DNA of 41,677 nucleotides from Candidatus Poribacteria bacterium (lineage in GTDB: Bacteria; Poribacteria; WGA-4E; JAJDTR01), in the NCBI GenBank assembly GCA_022827055.1, contig JAJDTR010000103.1, positions 1 through 41,677 of the forward strand. Direction: 5' to 3'. The notes below the pieces were generated by a model, which saw only the letters and a program-made list of their open reading frames with translations, had not been told where the DNA came from and did not search any database. The translations under genes were made by a program, and so were the position numbers. This document shows positions 1 through 8,434 of the stretch, piece by piece; within the stretch, counting starts at the first letter, position 1, and each line of letters starts with the position of its first letter.

Positions 1-2
1 CA

Positions 3-72
3 GAGGAGCGGCATGTCAATAGAAGGGTGCGATATGCGTCAGCCGCGCTCCAGCGGAGCGCAATGTGAACGT
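3..72 (-). repeat. Inverted copy of the GGAGTGC-type palindromic repeat
   Basis: Read on the minus strand this matches the unit at 23248-23323: a CACATTGC lead-in, the palindrome GCGCTCC-N3-GGAGCGC, an intervening GACGCAT segment, TCTATTGACAT and a second GCTCCTC half. It is the same family as the array at 2041-2216. It begins at or before the window edge. No gene is visible in 1-388. Confidence 0.75.
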
Positions 73-169
73 GCACGTATCACGGACGAGAGGACTCGCG
101 CCTACGATGAACACATTCATGCAGGTGTAAACGTAGAAATCTAAGGAAGTGAATAACGAGTGATTGGGT

Positions 170-311
170 GACCGAATGGAATTAACCGAACGAATAGTGA
201 CGGCGATAGTAAATCCTGTGCGATAGAAATCCCATAGGGATCCAGCAAGCGAGTGAATAGATCAAGTGACTGGATAAGGAACGCGATAGAGATCCCAGCG
301 CGGTAGAGGTC
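170..311 (+). repeat. Dispersed GATC-rich 69-bp repeat, two degenerate units
   Basis: Tandem degenerate units run as GATCAAGTGA, GGATAAGGAACGCGATAG, AGATCCCAGCGC, GGTAGAGGTCC. The same family occurs at 1032-1208, 2303-2441, 8543-8581, 9973-10018, 21872-22062, 24904-25103, 25607-25664 and 28024-28107. It is open in some minus frames, giving peptides like LYRAGISIAF, but these have no start context or conserved domain, so I treat it as non-coding. Confidence 0.8.
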
Positions 312-327
312 CAATAGTTCTTTCCAC

Positions 328-356
328 TTGACAACCCGGCAAAAGCGGCGTACAAT
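328..356 (+). promoter_or_regulatory. Sigma-70 promoter of the first coiled-coil gene
   Basis: TTGACA at 328-333 and TACAAT at 351-356 are separated by 17 nt. Transcription would begin near 363, giving a 5' UTR of about 26 nt that holds AAAGGAG (373-379), 9 nt before the ATG at 389. Confidence 0.8.
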
Positions 357-388
357 TGGAGAAACATTGTTGAAAGGAGTAAGGCACC

Positions 389-820
389 ATGACAAACCCG
401 CAATTCATAACGCTCATTGTTAGCTTCACCGTGGGATTCGCGACCATTTTCTATTACATGGTATCCGTTCAAGGCAAGCGATTCAGCGATATGAACAATC
501 GAATCAACGATATGAACAATCGAATTGGTGATCTTGACAATCGAATCGGTGATATGAACAATCGAATCGGTGATCTTGACAATCGAATTGGTGATATGAA
601 CAATCGAATTGGTGATCTTGACAATCGAATAAGCGACTTGAACACCAACATCAATGCCCGCTTCAGCGAAATGAATGCGAATATCAACAACCGCATTGAC
701 GACCTCCGTAATCAAATGCAGCGCGAACACGACAATCTTGCCCAAAAAGTCGACACCCTGACCGGCACTGTGACCACCCACATCTCCGACCAAACCATCC
801 ACCAACCCCCGCGAGTCTGA
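389..820 (+). CDS. Membrane-anchored coiled-coil protein, heptad-repeat type
   Basis: The 143-residue product has one N-terminal transmembrane helix (about residues 7-25) with no obvious cleavage site, followed by an uninterrupted coiled coil. Residues 35-83 are seven almost identical heptads alternating MNNRIGD and LDNRIGD. Two 11-residue units follow (84-105), then a tail containing IDDLRNQM, a KVDTL stretch, HIS and a final IH..PRV. The tail is nearly the same as that of the protein at 1410-2015 and related to the minus-strand protein at 25183-25455. The start is secured by AAAGGAG and a consensus promoter. The likely topology is a short N-terminus in or across the inner membrane with a long rod outside it. 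No enzymatic motif is visible and the function is unknown. I am confident it is a gene because promoter, RBS and a paralogous tail coincide. Confidence 0.8.
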   Translation: MTNPQFITLIVSFTVGFATIFYYMVSVQGKRFSDMNNRINDMNNRIGDLDNRIGDMNNRIGDLDNRIGDMNNRIGDLDNRISDLNTNINARFSEMNANINNRIDDLRNQMQREHDNLAQKVDTLTGTVTTHISDQTIHQPPRV

Positions 821-958
821 GAACAATACCCTCCGCCGCACCTCTGCCGCTTTACCCTGCGGATTAGACCGTACTCAGCGCCGTCATTTAATCCGCATAA
901 TCCGTGATTCAGACAACCCGCCACTCATCACTCTCCACTAGCCACTGGTTCATTCCCA

Positions 959-987
959 TTGAAAAAAACGTCCAAACATTGTAAAAT
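959..987 (+). promoter_or_regulatory. Orphan sigma-70-like promoter
   Basis: TTGAAA (959-964) and TAAAAT (982-987) are 17 nt apart. No ribosome binding site or gene follows; the next 200 nt are repeat units. It may be what remains of a lost gene, or it may drive a short untranslated RNA. Confidence 0.4.
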
Positions 988-1031
988 ATGAGCGCGAATT
1001 ACGGGAACATCCGCAATCGAGATTTCCTCGT

Positions 1032-1208
1032 GGGATCAAGCGAATGGATAATGAGCGCGATAGAGATCCAGCAAGCGAACGGATAGATCAAGTGACCGAA
1101 TAGGGAACGCGATAGAGATCCCAGCGCGATAGAGATCCAGCAAGTGAGTGAATAGATCAAGTGACTGGATAAGGAACGCGATAGAAATCCCAGCGCGGTA
1201 GAGATCCG
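1032..1208 (+). repeat. Dispersed GATC-rich repeat, about two and a half tandem 69-bp units
   Basis: Units starting near 1074 and 1142 are alignable over about 69 bp (AAGCGAACGGATAGATCAAG versus AAGTGAGTGAATAGATCAAG, each continuing to GCGATAGAGATCC or GCGATAGAAATCC). A partial unit precedes them from 1032. This is the clearest tandem arrangement of the family in the window. Confidence 0.8.
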
Positions 1209-1243
1209 CTGGAGATCGCTCCTACAGAACATGGTGGGATCAT

Positions 1244-1260
1244 GGTGGGCAGTGCCCACC
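1244..1260. repeat. GGTGGGCA-N-TGCCCACC dispersed palindrome
   Basis: An 8+1+8 palindrome followed by CTACA. Identical cores occur at 8853-8869 and, in the opposite orientation, at 24940-24956; a GGTGCGCA variant sits at 9703-9719. All four are intergenic. Confidence 0.8.
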
Positions 1261-1313
1261 CTACAGAGACTACAAGAAACCGGAGCCCCCACTAGCCACT
1301 GCCTTTTTCCCGA

Positions 1314-1342
1314 TTGACAAAAATCCCGCAATACGCTATAAT
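1314..1342 (+). promoter_or_regulatory. Consensus sigma-70 promoter of the second coiled-coil gene
   Basis: TTGACA (1314-1319), a 17-nt spacer and TATAAT (1337-1342): a perfect consensus. The start codon at 1410 follows after about 60 nt, with GAGGA (1399-1403) 6 nt before it. Confidence 0.85.
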
Positions 1343-1409
1343 CAGTAGCGTGCCACACCAAACCACACGCTTCTGCGCAACACGAACCTGCAACTGACGA
1401 GGATTCCGC

Positions 1410-2015
1410 ATGAACTGGACACTCACCGCACAAATCGTGGTAATCGTCGTCGCCTATGTTGGCGGCATCTTGGCTATCGGACGCTTCATGACGCATTCAC
1501 TGGGCAAACGAATCGATCATCTGAACGATCGAATCGATGATCTGGCGTCAAAGACGACGTCCGACAACCTTGCCATTATCAGGTTAATTGAAGGTCTTGA
1601 CAAACGCATGAACGACATGAACACCAACATAAATGCGCGCTTTGAAGACATGAATGGGCGTTTTGAAGAGATGAACGCCAACATGAATGCGCGCTTTGGA
1701 GACATGAACACAAATATCAATGCGCGCTTTGAAGAGATGAACACCAACATGAACGCGCGCTTTGAAGACATGAACACAAATATCAATGGGCGATTCAACG
1801 ATATGAACAACCGTTTTGACGACCTGAGCCGCCAAATAGACACCCGCATCGGCGATGTAAACGAACGATTTGGGGATACGAACGGCCGCATTGATGATCT
1901 CCGCGCACAAATGATTCGCGATCATGATAATCTCTCCCGTAAAGTCGACACCCTCACCGACACCGTCACCGCCCATATCACGAATCAAGATATCCACGGG
2001 GGTCCGCGCGTCTGA
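1410..2015 (+). CDS. Membrane-anchored coiled-coil protein, 11-residue-repeat type
   Basis: The 201-residue product has an N-terminal transmembrane helix (about 6-24) and a long coiled coil. Residues 70-163 are mostly 11-residue units of the pattern MNTNINARFED, interspersed with 7-residue units such as MNGRFEE and MNNRFDD; the DNA shows matching 33-bp repeats. Hendecads predict a straighter, slightly right-handed coil than heptads. The tail (IDDLRAQM, DHDNL, KVDTL, HIT, IH..PRV) closely matches that of 389-820, so the two are paralogues that differ mainly in the rod. Start choice rests on GAGGA at 1399-1403 and the consensus promoter. No catalytic motif is seen and the function is unknown. 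A palindromic repeat array begins 26 nt after the stop. Confidence 0.8.
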   Translation: MNWTLTAQIVVIVVAYVGGILAIGRFMTHSLGKRIDHLNDRIDDLASKTTSDNLAIIRLIEGLDKRMNDMNTNINARFEDMNGRFEEMNANMNARFGDMNTNINARFEEMNTNMNARFEDMNTNINGRFNDMNNRFDDLSRQIDTRIGDVNERFGDTNGRIDDLRAQMIRDHDNLSRKVDTLTDTVTAHITNQDIHGGPRV

Positions 2016-2040
2016 GGGCAACCCGCCCATCCCGATTCGC

Positions 2041-2216
2041 CCACATTGCACTCCGCAGGAGTGCGGGGATTGGTACACATCGATTTCTATTGACATTGCA
2101 CTCCTCCGGAGTGCGGGAGGTTGGTGGAATCGCCTTTCTATTGACATTGCACTCCTCTGGAGTGCAGGACGTTGGTGGGTCCGCCATACTATTGACATGT
2201 CACTCCTCCGGAGTGA
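2041..2216 (+). repeat. Array of four palindromic repeats at about 51-bp spacing
   Basis: Palindromes GCACTCC-N3-GGAGTGC lie at 2048-2064, 2098-2114 and 2149-2165, with a shortened CACTCC-N3-GGAGTG at 2201-2215. From the second onward each is preceded by CTATTGACAT, and the spacers share GTTGGTGG-like words. The spacing is close to a multiple of three, so open frames run through, but there is no ribosome binding site. Related copies are at 3-72 (inverted) and 23248-23323. Confidence 0.85.
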
Positions 2217-2302
2217 GGAGGCTGCGGCGATTTGGGAATCACGTCGTGGAATCGCGCGGCGACCGGCGCGGCAAGATGCCCCGCCTACGGCCTACGGATG
2301 GT

Positions 2303-2441
2303 GGGATTAAGCGAACGGATGGATCAAGTGACCGAATAGGGAACGCGATAGAGATCCCAGCGCGGTAGAGATCCCGTGCGCACCCTACAGAGGATGGTGG
2401 GCAGGGGATCTCTATCGCGCTCATTATCCATTCGCTTGATT
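2303..2441. repeat. Dispersed GATC-rich repeats in head-to-head orientation
   Basis: A plus-oriented unit (2303-2383: GGATCAAGTGACC, then GCGATAGAGATCC) faces a minus-oriented one (2405-2441: GGATCTCTATCGCG, then ATTCGCTTGATTCC). The pair could form a large imperfect hairpin. From 2216 to 2590 no gene is visible. Confidence 0.7.
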
Positions 2442-2591
2442 CCACCCTACAACTGATCACTGACCACTGACCACTGCTTCTCCGTTTTTTGAAACCCGGG
2501 GATTGGGGGGTTCGTTTTTCGTGTCTGTAGCAAAATATATGTCGGGAGCCCGCGGACGCGGGAACGCGTCCGGAAAAAGGTAAAAAAACTC

Positions 2592-2620
2592 TTGACAAAT
2601 TTCCAGATTCGTTATATTAT
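2592..2620 (+). promoter_or_regulatory. Sigma-70 promoter of the 1,784-residue surface protein gene
   Basis: TTGACA (2592-2597), a 17-nt spacer and TATTAT (2615-2620); an overlapping TATATT (2613-2618) gives a 15-nt spacer. Transcription from here would leave an unusually long leader of about 375 nt before the start at 3005. Confidence 0.75.
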
Positions 2621-3004
2621 ATGCCCAAGTTGTGGTCTAGCTGCGTCACGACTGTGCCAACCGATCACGGCTTCATCATAATCTAATCCGCTCCAGCCCG
2701 TTGAGAACCGCGCGTAAACCGGAGCACATAACGATTTCCGATTTCAGGAAACATTTCAGTGTGAGGCATTTTGAGCGCCTCAAACCAGATTCCGGCATCT
2801 TGAGCAGATTCGCGATGCCGTTAATCAATTTTAGGACTTACGCATTACGTTTTACGTATTACGGTTCCGTGAGTCCTACTATTTTCCCAGCATAAAGGAA
2901 AACTACTCCTTATGGATAGTTCAATTCAGTCTTGTGAAACTAACAAGAATTTCAAACCCAAATTCAATGCTACAAGCAACACACTACCTAGGAGGTATAA
3001 TAAA
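2621..3004 (+). promoter_or_regulatory. Long untranslated leader with hairpins and ribosome binding site
   Basis: No convincing gene lies here. TAGGACTTACG (2832-2842) pairs with CGTGAGTCCTA (2868-2878) around a TTACG-rich loop. AAGGA (2895-2899) can pair with TCCTT (2907-2911) just before an alternative ATG at 2912, which would hide that start. A strong AGGAGGT (2990-2996) lies 8 nt before the ATG at 3005 and decides the start used here. Confidence 0.6.
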
Positions 3005-6000
3005 ATGATGTGTAGCAGTTGGAAAATTAGCGTATTCGGTATCCTGGCGCTCATGCTGGCCTTCGGGCTTGGCGCGACGGATTCCTTCGCTGCACCCGTA
3101 ACGGCAACAGTCGCCGCGGCAAATATCGGTACTGACACGGCACCCCTACGGGCAGTCGATGAAACAACCGGTACTAGCCCGCTCGATCACATTACCTTTA
3201 CCGTAACCGCGATCGCCGCCACAGCCGACAACACTACCGGTGAGGTGAGAATTACCATCCCGTCGGGGTGGGCACGTCCCTTCGGCATTAACGGTAACCG
3301 CGCTGCTGGTGATGCAGACGCGAATACTATTGACGCAAGTGACCTTGATGAAGCCGGTGAGGTGTTCATAACCGACTCCGGTGACACGGGCGATGCGAGT
3401 TACAGAGGTTCAATTTCGGGCAATACGCTTGTGGCGAAGTTCGGCAAGAACGCTACCGACGGCAACGCGGTTGTATTCACCTATAGGAGTAAACATCCAG
3501 CCCAGGCACGCACTTACGCGTTTCCGATGTCTGGAAACATTGACACCACTCAAACGCTAGGTCAACAGGCAACCACTCCAGTAGGTACCGGGGTATACAA
3601 GCGTGGCGGTCGCTACTTCTATGACATCGTCGTCGGTTCTGTGGCATCCGGAAAGGGAGAAGTTACAGTCACGGGCGCCTTGCCTAACAAACATCCGGAT
3701 GTGGAACCGAAGGGTTATAAGGACAACTACATCCTCACCAGTGAGGCCGCTGTAACTCCCACCTTTACCTTCAAAGCCGTAGGAACGATGTTCAAGAATT
3801 CGTTGATTCGGATTGAATCCGGCACACCGACTACCGACGATTCGGGCGGTTGGACGGGCTTGTATCCCGGGCCGGCTGGTACCGCTGCTGGCAAAGTGAC
3901 GCTCGGCGGTCCCGCGGAGTTTGTTACTACTGGTACTCCTGCTTCAAGCGCTACTGTAGTAGTTGTGAAAATCACCGCTGATCGAATTGAAGCCGGTAGT
4001 ACAATTACCTTCAGGATTGACGGGCTGAAAGCGCAAAAGACTGAGGGGACGACAGCGCATGTGACCTACCGTTTCACGGCTGGTACAAATTCGTTAATCG
4101 CAGCGGATTCGGCCGTCGCGGACCCTACGGACATTAAGACGTTTGATTTCGTTTCAACCTCTAAGCATGGCTCCGGCAAAGTAGCGCTGACGTCATCCCA
4201 AACTGGTGCAGGAGAGGGCAGAGCTACAGCTGGCCCTGTAACCTATGCCGCGTCCGAGGAAGCGCTTGGAAATCTTGTGCTTACGCTGACCGAGTTGAAT
4301 GGTTTCATAGGAGGCGCTGAAATTGAAATTCAGATTCCAGACGGGTTCACCCCCGCCCCTTACAAAACCTTCACCGGCACTGGCGCGGGAACGGTAGCCG
4401 TAGATACCCAGACTCCGGCGTTGACGTTGGATTTAGCTACTAATGGGAAGGTTACCCTTAAAAATAGTGTCGCAACAGAAGTGGCCTTCGCCGATGGCGC
4501 AATTGTTACCTATAATGGGCTAATAAAGGCGCCTAAAGCGGAAGGCCTATACGAATTCACCACGAAAACACGGTCGGGACCCCACGGCGCGCTGACCATG
4601 ATTGGCAGCCCGATGGTAGAGGTTGTCGGCGGGCACGGCAAAGGCACCATGGTCCTGACACGCGCGGGCTCGGTGTTTAGCCAGACATCCTCAGAAGCCG
4701 AAGTCGGGAACCTGGTGTTCACCTATACTCCCGGCGGGCGCATGGCAAAAGATTCACAAGTTCAGGTTGAGCTTCCACCTGACTGGCCTCGGGGTCGTAC
4801 CGACAACGGTGACGGCGTAGCCGACCGCGGTGAAGTCACGCTGACGGGAAAAGCTAACCTCATTGTCGCCGCCGATGGCGGGAGTTTCACCGCCACGGCG
4901 ACGGAGACGCTGACAACCGCCGACAGACTGATGTTCACGTACAAGAATATCAAAGTCCCTAAACGTGACGCGCCGGATTCGCATACCTTTGTCACGAGAG
5001 CGATATCTCACTCCGGTGGCCCACTGGCGACTTCGGAAATTGCGGCGAGTCCCAATGTAGGCATAGGCCGCGCTCCTGACGGAAGCGGCTCCATCGCCTT
5101 GGACAAGACCCAAGCTGATGCCGGTTCATCGATCGGTGACTTGGCGATTACCTTTACCGCCGCGGGCAAGATGTCAGTCGGAGCGACCGTTGAAATCACC
5201 ATTCCCGATACCGGCGGTTGGCCCGCGCCAAGCACTGATGTCAGTCAACCGGGTGGCGTGACGCTCGGCGGCTCGATCTCCGGGGTCATCCCCGTAGTGA
5301 CGGCTACTACCATGAGCGCCACGATTACTACGGAGTTGAACGCGGGCAACACCATAGTCTTCACTTACAAGAATCTCACGGCGCCGGCAGCGGGCGGGCA
5401 GTACACCTTTACCGCCAAGTCTACAAGCGCCGCCATCGGTACACTCACATCGTTAGCCGCCGGTACGTCGATTCAGATTGACGAAGTGGCGGCGGGTTCC
5501 ATCACGCTAACCTCTGCCGACGGCATGCTAAGTTCCGCTGCGCCGGGCATGGGGCTCGGTAACCTCATGTTTACGTTCACCGCCGGTGCGCAGATGGCTA
5601 GCGGTGCACAGGTGCAAATCACCATACCGACCGGTTGGTCACCACCCTTCCTCGACAACAACGACGGTGCGGACTCCGCCGGTGAGGTGTCCGTCGCCGG
5701 ATCGGCGAACCTCAGCGTCTCCGGAGGTGGAGCGCAGCCTTGGATGCTGACCGCGACCACCACCGCCGCGCTTGCAACTGGCAATACGCTGGTCATCACA
5801 TACAAACAGGTGACTGCGCCGGCAGCCGAAGCGACGTATACGTTTGTGACGAAGTCGTCGGTCGCCGCGGGCGGAACCTTGTTGCCTATAACGAGCCAAC
5901 CGAGTGTCATTGTCAGAACGCCTGTGGCCGCCATCGCGCTCAAAGCGGAACCGAGCAGCGTGTTTGCCGGCGGCGAGATTGCCCTTACCGTCGATCTGTG

Positions 6001-8359
6001 GAGCGCTGACGGTGAACTTGCCAAGGCATTGGGTGCCCAGACAGTTGCCCTGACAAGCACCTCAGATACCGGTGAGTTCTCCAACGACATGGGCACCATC
6101 CCCGACAACATGTCGGAATGGACGGGTACCTACACCGATAACGCATCCGGCACGGCGACATTAACCGCTACCTTGGGAGAGATGACCTCCTCGGTGGATG
6201 TCGAGATTAAATCCACCATTCGCGACCTCTCCGTGAACGATGAGACCGAAATGGCAGTCGTTAAGCAAGGAGCGAGCATTATGGTGCGCGCCACCGGTCC
6301 CGTGGGCGGCGGTACAGTGACGGTGCTTGATGAGGACGGCGAAAAGGTCGGTCTCAAGAAAGCCCTTGATCCCGTCGGTGAACCCGATGCCGACGGTGAT
6401 CAGGTCTATTCGCGTTCGGTCGAATTGCCGGATGTCGTCGCCGACGGTATGTACACCGTTAGCGTCGAGATTCAGGGCGACGTGAACAATTCGTTGATGA
6501 TTGAGGTTGTCAATGACCAGACGCCGCCAAGCGTTACCAATGCCGCTTCCTCCGCGGACGTGGTTGCCGCTGGCGAAACAATCACGCTCTCCGCGGATGT
6601 CGCCATGAACGAGTCCATGGTTGCTATCAGTTCTGTCATGGCTGATCTCGGCGGGCTGGATACAACACAAGCCATGGTCCAGATGGACGAGCTTTCGAGT
6701 TCGCCCGGCAGATACTTCACGATCATTACCATTGCCAGTGCGGACGATGGCAACGAAGCGGCGGACGGTGAGTACGCCGTCACAATCACCGCGACCGATG
6801 GACTCGATAACACGGGTTCCGACACGGTCATGATTACCTTGGAGAACGACCCGAGCGAACTGACGTCCGCCGAAGTCACTCCGGGGAGCGGCAAACCGGG
6901 TGAAACCATCTGGATTAAGGCGACCGGTTCCGCGGGCGGCGACGCCGCGGCGACCGTGAACAATGCCGAAACCGGTATGATGATTGCCCAGGTGACGCTT
7001 GAAGAGGATGCGGCTAACGCCGGAATGTACAGCGGCGGTCTCATGATCGTCGAGGACGCACACCCGGCCGGCATGTACGATGTCACCGTCACCCTCGGCA
7101 CGCAGATGATGACGCTGGAAGACGCGTTGACCATCGAGCCTCCGGGATACGACTTCACCTGGACGATCGGCGCGGGTACGCACCTGATTCACGTCCCTCT
7201 CGACGTGACGCAGGTGGACGGTGCCGACATGACGATCGCCACCGTGCGCGACCTGTATAACGCGCTCGGCGATGCTGTCAGTATCATCATCTCCCTCGGT
7301 GCGGACGGTAGCTGGAATTCGTACCTGGGCGACGATGCGCCGGGTATGGCTTTCGGCGACATGATGCTTGGCGACTCGACCGGTCTCGTGGCTATCATGA
7401 ACAGCGCCGTGACGCTCGAGTTGACGGGTAACGCGCTCGGTACCGGCGGAGTATCCACCATCTCGCTGAACGCGGGCAACAACCTCGTCGGCGTACCGCT
7501 GGATAGCGCGCAGATCGGGATGATCAGCGACGTGCTCGGCGCACTGGTTAGCGCGGTCGTGGTCTCCAACGAAGCCGGCGACGGCTTCCAGACCATCACG
7601 CAAGCCGGCGACCCGGGCGACGGTCCGCTCATGGGCGGCGAAGGCTACATCGTTGTGGCTGCCGCCGCGGCGAGCATACCGGTTATCGGTAGTCCGTGGC
7701 AGAACATGGACGGCGCGTCAACCGCACCGCCGGTCGCTTCCGGCGCCAACGTCAAGACGCCTGTACTGCACGTGCGGGGTCAGTTGATTGACGAAGCCGG
7801 TATGATGACGCTCGACGGACTCACCGTGTCCGTGAGAAACGTCACCAACGGTTCCGTGCTCGGCAGCAGCGTAGCCACCGATGAATACAGCATGACCTTC
7901 GTCAAGCTGAACAGCAGCGCCGCCAAAGTTGGCGATATCCTCGAGATTAAAGCCGACTCCGGCAACCCGCTGCTCGGTATCCGTCCGGTACAGCATGTTG
8001 TGACGGCTGAAGATGTGCTCAACGGCAGCATCAGCCTGCCCGACCTCGTGACCTACGAGATCCCGGCGCAGAGCGAACTGCTCGCGAACTATCCGAATCC
8101 GTTCAATCCTGAAACCTGGATTCCGTTCCGTCTCGCAGAAGACAGCAACGTCTCCCTGGACATCTACGGAGCGTCCGGCACCTTGGTCCGTAACATCGAC
8201 CTCGGCTTCACGCCGGCGGCTGTCTACGAAGGACGTTCGGACGCCATCTACTGGGATGGTCGGAACAACTTCGGTGAGCAGGTCTCCAGCGGTCTCTACT
8301 TCTATCACCTCCGTGCGGGCGAGTTCTCGGCGACACGCCGCATGGTCGTCGTGAAGTAG
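3005..8359 (+). CDS. Giant secreted surface protein with repeats and C-terminal sorting domain
   Basis: The 1,784-residue product has a signal peptide (residues 1-29, ending near DSFA). About six repeats of roughly 150 residues follow, starting near nt 3133, 3640, 4160, 4630, 5090 and 5490. They share LGNLVFT-like, IPTGW and YKNITAP-like motifs, and some have a DNNDG acidic loop that could bind calcium. Ig-like modules occupy roughly nt 5925-7140. A glycine-rich module (7147-7700) and a short module follow, then a C-terminal domain (residues about 1690-1784) with YPNPFNPETW, a WDGRN motif and a final RRMVVVK, typical of FlgD-like/type IX-type sorting domains. It is probably exported and attached to or released from the cell surface, as an S-layer-like or adhesive protein. 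An upstream ATG at 2912 would add 31 residues before the signal peptide; I prefer 3005 because of AGGAGGT at 2990. It is transcribed alone and ends at a strong terminator. Confidence 0.85.
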   Translation: MMCSSWKISVFGILALMLAFGLGATDSFAAPVTATVAAANIGTDTAPLRAVDETTGTSPLDHITFTVTAIAATADNTTGEVRITIPSGWARPFGINGNRAAGDADANTIDASDLDEAGEVFITDSGDTGDASYRGSISGNTLVAKFGKNATDGNAVVFTYRSKHPAQARTYAFPMSGNIDTTQTLGQQATTPVGTGVYKRGGRYFYDIVVGSVASGKGEVTVTGALPNKHPDVEPKGYKDNYILTSEAAVTPTFTFKAVGTMFKNSLIRIESGTPTTDDSGGWTGLYPGPAGTAAGKVTLGGPAEFVTTGTPASSATVVVVKITADRIEAGSTITFRIDGLKAQKTEGTTAHVTYRFTAGTNSLIAADSAVADPTDIKTFDFVSTSKHGSGKVALTSSQTGAGEGRATAGPVTYAASEEALGNLVLTLTELNGFIGGAEIEIQIPDGFTPAPYKTFTGTGAGTVAVDTQTPALTLDLATNGKVTLKNSVATEVAFADGAIVTYNGLIKAPKAEGLYEFTTKTRSGPHGALTMIGSPMVEVVGGHGKGTMVLTRAGSVFSQTSSEAEVGNLVFTYTPGGRMAKDSQVQVELPPDWPRGRTDNGDGVADRGEVTLTGKANLIVAADGGSFTATATETLTTADRLMFTYKNIKVPKRDAPDSHTFVTRAISHSGGPLATSEIAASPNVGIGRAPDGSGSIALDKTQADAGSSIGDLAITFTAAGKMSVGATVEITIPDTGGWPAPSTDVSQPGGVTLGGSISGVIPVVTATTMSATITTELNAGNTIVFTYKNLTAPAAGGQYTFTAKSTSAAIGTLTSLAAGTSIQIDEVAAGSITLTSADGMLSSAAPGMGLGNLMFTFTAGAQMASGAQVQITIPTGWSPPFLDNNDGADSAGEVSVAGSANLSVSGGGAQPWMLTATTTAALATGNTLVITYKQVTAPAAEATYTFVTKSSVAAGGTLLPITSQPSVIVRTPVAAIALKAEPSSVFAGGEIALTVDLWSADGELAKALGAQTVALTSTSDTGEFSNDMGTIPDNMSEWTGTYTDNASGTATLTATLGEMTSSVDVEIKSTIRDLSVNDETEMAVVKQGASIMVRATGPVGGGTVTVLDEDGEKVGLKKALDPVGEPDADGDQVYSRSVELPDVVADGMYTVSVEIQGDVNNSLMIEVVNDQTPPSVTNAASSADVVAAGETITLSADVAMNESMVAISSVMADLGGLDTTQAMVQMDELSSSPGRYFTIITIASADDGNEAADGEYAVTITATDGLDNTGSDTVMITLENDPSELTSAEVTPGSGKPGETIWIKATGSAGGDAAATVNNAETGMMIAQVTLEEDAANAGMYSGGLMIVEDAHPAGMYDVTVTLGTQMMTLEDALTIEPPGYDFTWTIGAGTHLIHVPLDVTQVDGADMTIATVRDLYNALGDAVSIIISLGADGSWNSYLGDDAPGMAFGDMMLGDSTGLVAIMNSAVTLELTGNALGTGGVSTISLNAGNNLVGVPLDSAQIGMISDVLGALVSAVVVSNEAGDGFQTITQAGDPGDGPLMGGEGYIVVAAAAASIPVIGSPWQNMDGASTAPPVASGANVKTPVLHVRGQLIDEAGMMTLDGLTVSVRNVTNGSVLGSSVATDEYSMTFVKLNSSAAKVGDILEIKADSGNPLLGIRPVQHVVTAEDVLNGSISLPDLVTYEIPAQSELLANYPNPFNPETWIPFRLAEDSNVSLDIYGASGTLVRNIDLGFTPAAVYEGRSDAIYWDGRNNFGEQVSSGLYFYHLRAGEFSATRRMVVVK

Positions 8360-8380
8360 GTCTAGCCTGTGCTAAACCAA

Positions 8381-8434
8381 TTAGCTGCCAGGCGCTCCGC
8401 TAACGTTGTTGTTGCGCTTGGCAGCTAATTTTTT
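8381..8434 (+). terminator. Rho-independent terminator of the first surface-protein gene
   Basis: TTAGCTGCCAGGCGC (8381-8395) pairs with GCGCTTGGCAGCTAA (8414-8428), with one T-G pair or mismatch, and is followed by TTTTTT (8429-8434). It begins 21 nt after the stop codon. Confidence 0.85.

Larger units (their letters stand above)
821..1313. other. Intergenic repeat mosaic with an orphan promoter
   Basis: I see no gene here. The stretch holds short CACT-rich words (about 920-950), a promoter-like pair at 959-987, dispersed GATC-type repeat units (1032-1208) and a GTGGGCA palindrome (1244-1260). Long open minus frames across it run through repeats and lack ribosome binding sites. Confidence 0.7.

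Noticed and set aside
999..1496. A 165-codon minus-strand open frame with repeated LSRSLSSHLIYS peptides
   Set aside because: The repeated peptides are translations of the dispersed GATC-type DNA repeats, and the frame overlaps the promoter and start of the real gene at 1410.
2041..2216. CRISPR array
   Set aside because: Only four units; both the palindrome and the intervening sequence are repeated, so there are no unique spacers, and no cas genes are nearby.
2090..2368. A 92-codon frame with LHSSGV repeats
   Set aside because: It reads through the palindromic array because the spacing is a multiple of three. It has no ribosome binding site and ends in another repeat.
2701..2895. A 64-codon frame before the first surface protein
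   Set aside because: Lies in the leader and includes a TTACG-type repeat hairpin; no ribosome binding site.
6161..7603. A 480-codon minus-strand open frame
   Set aside because: Antisense shadow of the 1,784-residue surface protein; no start signal and low-complexity HRG-rich product.
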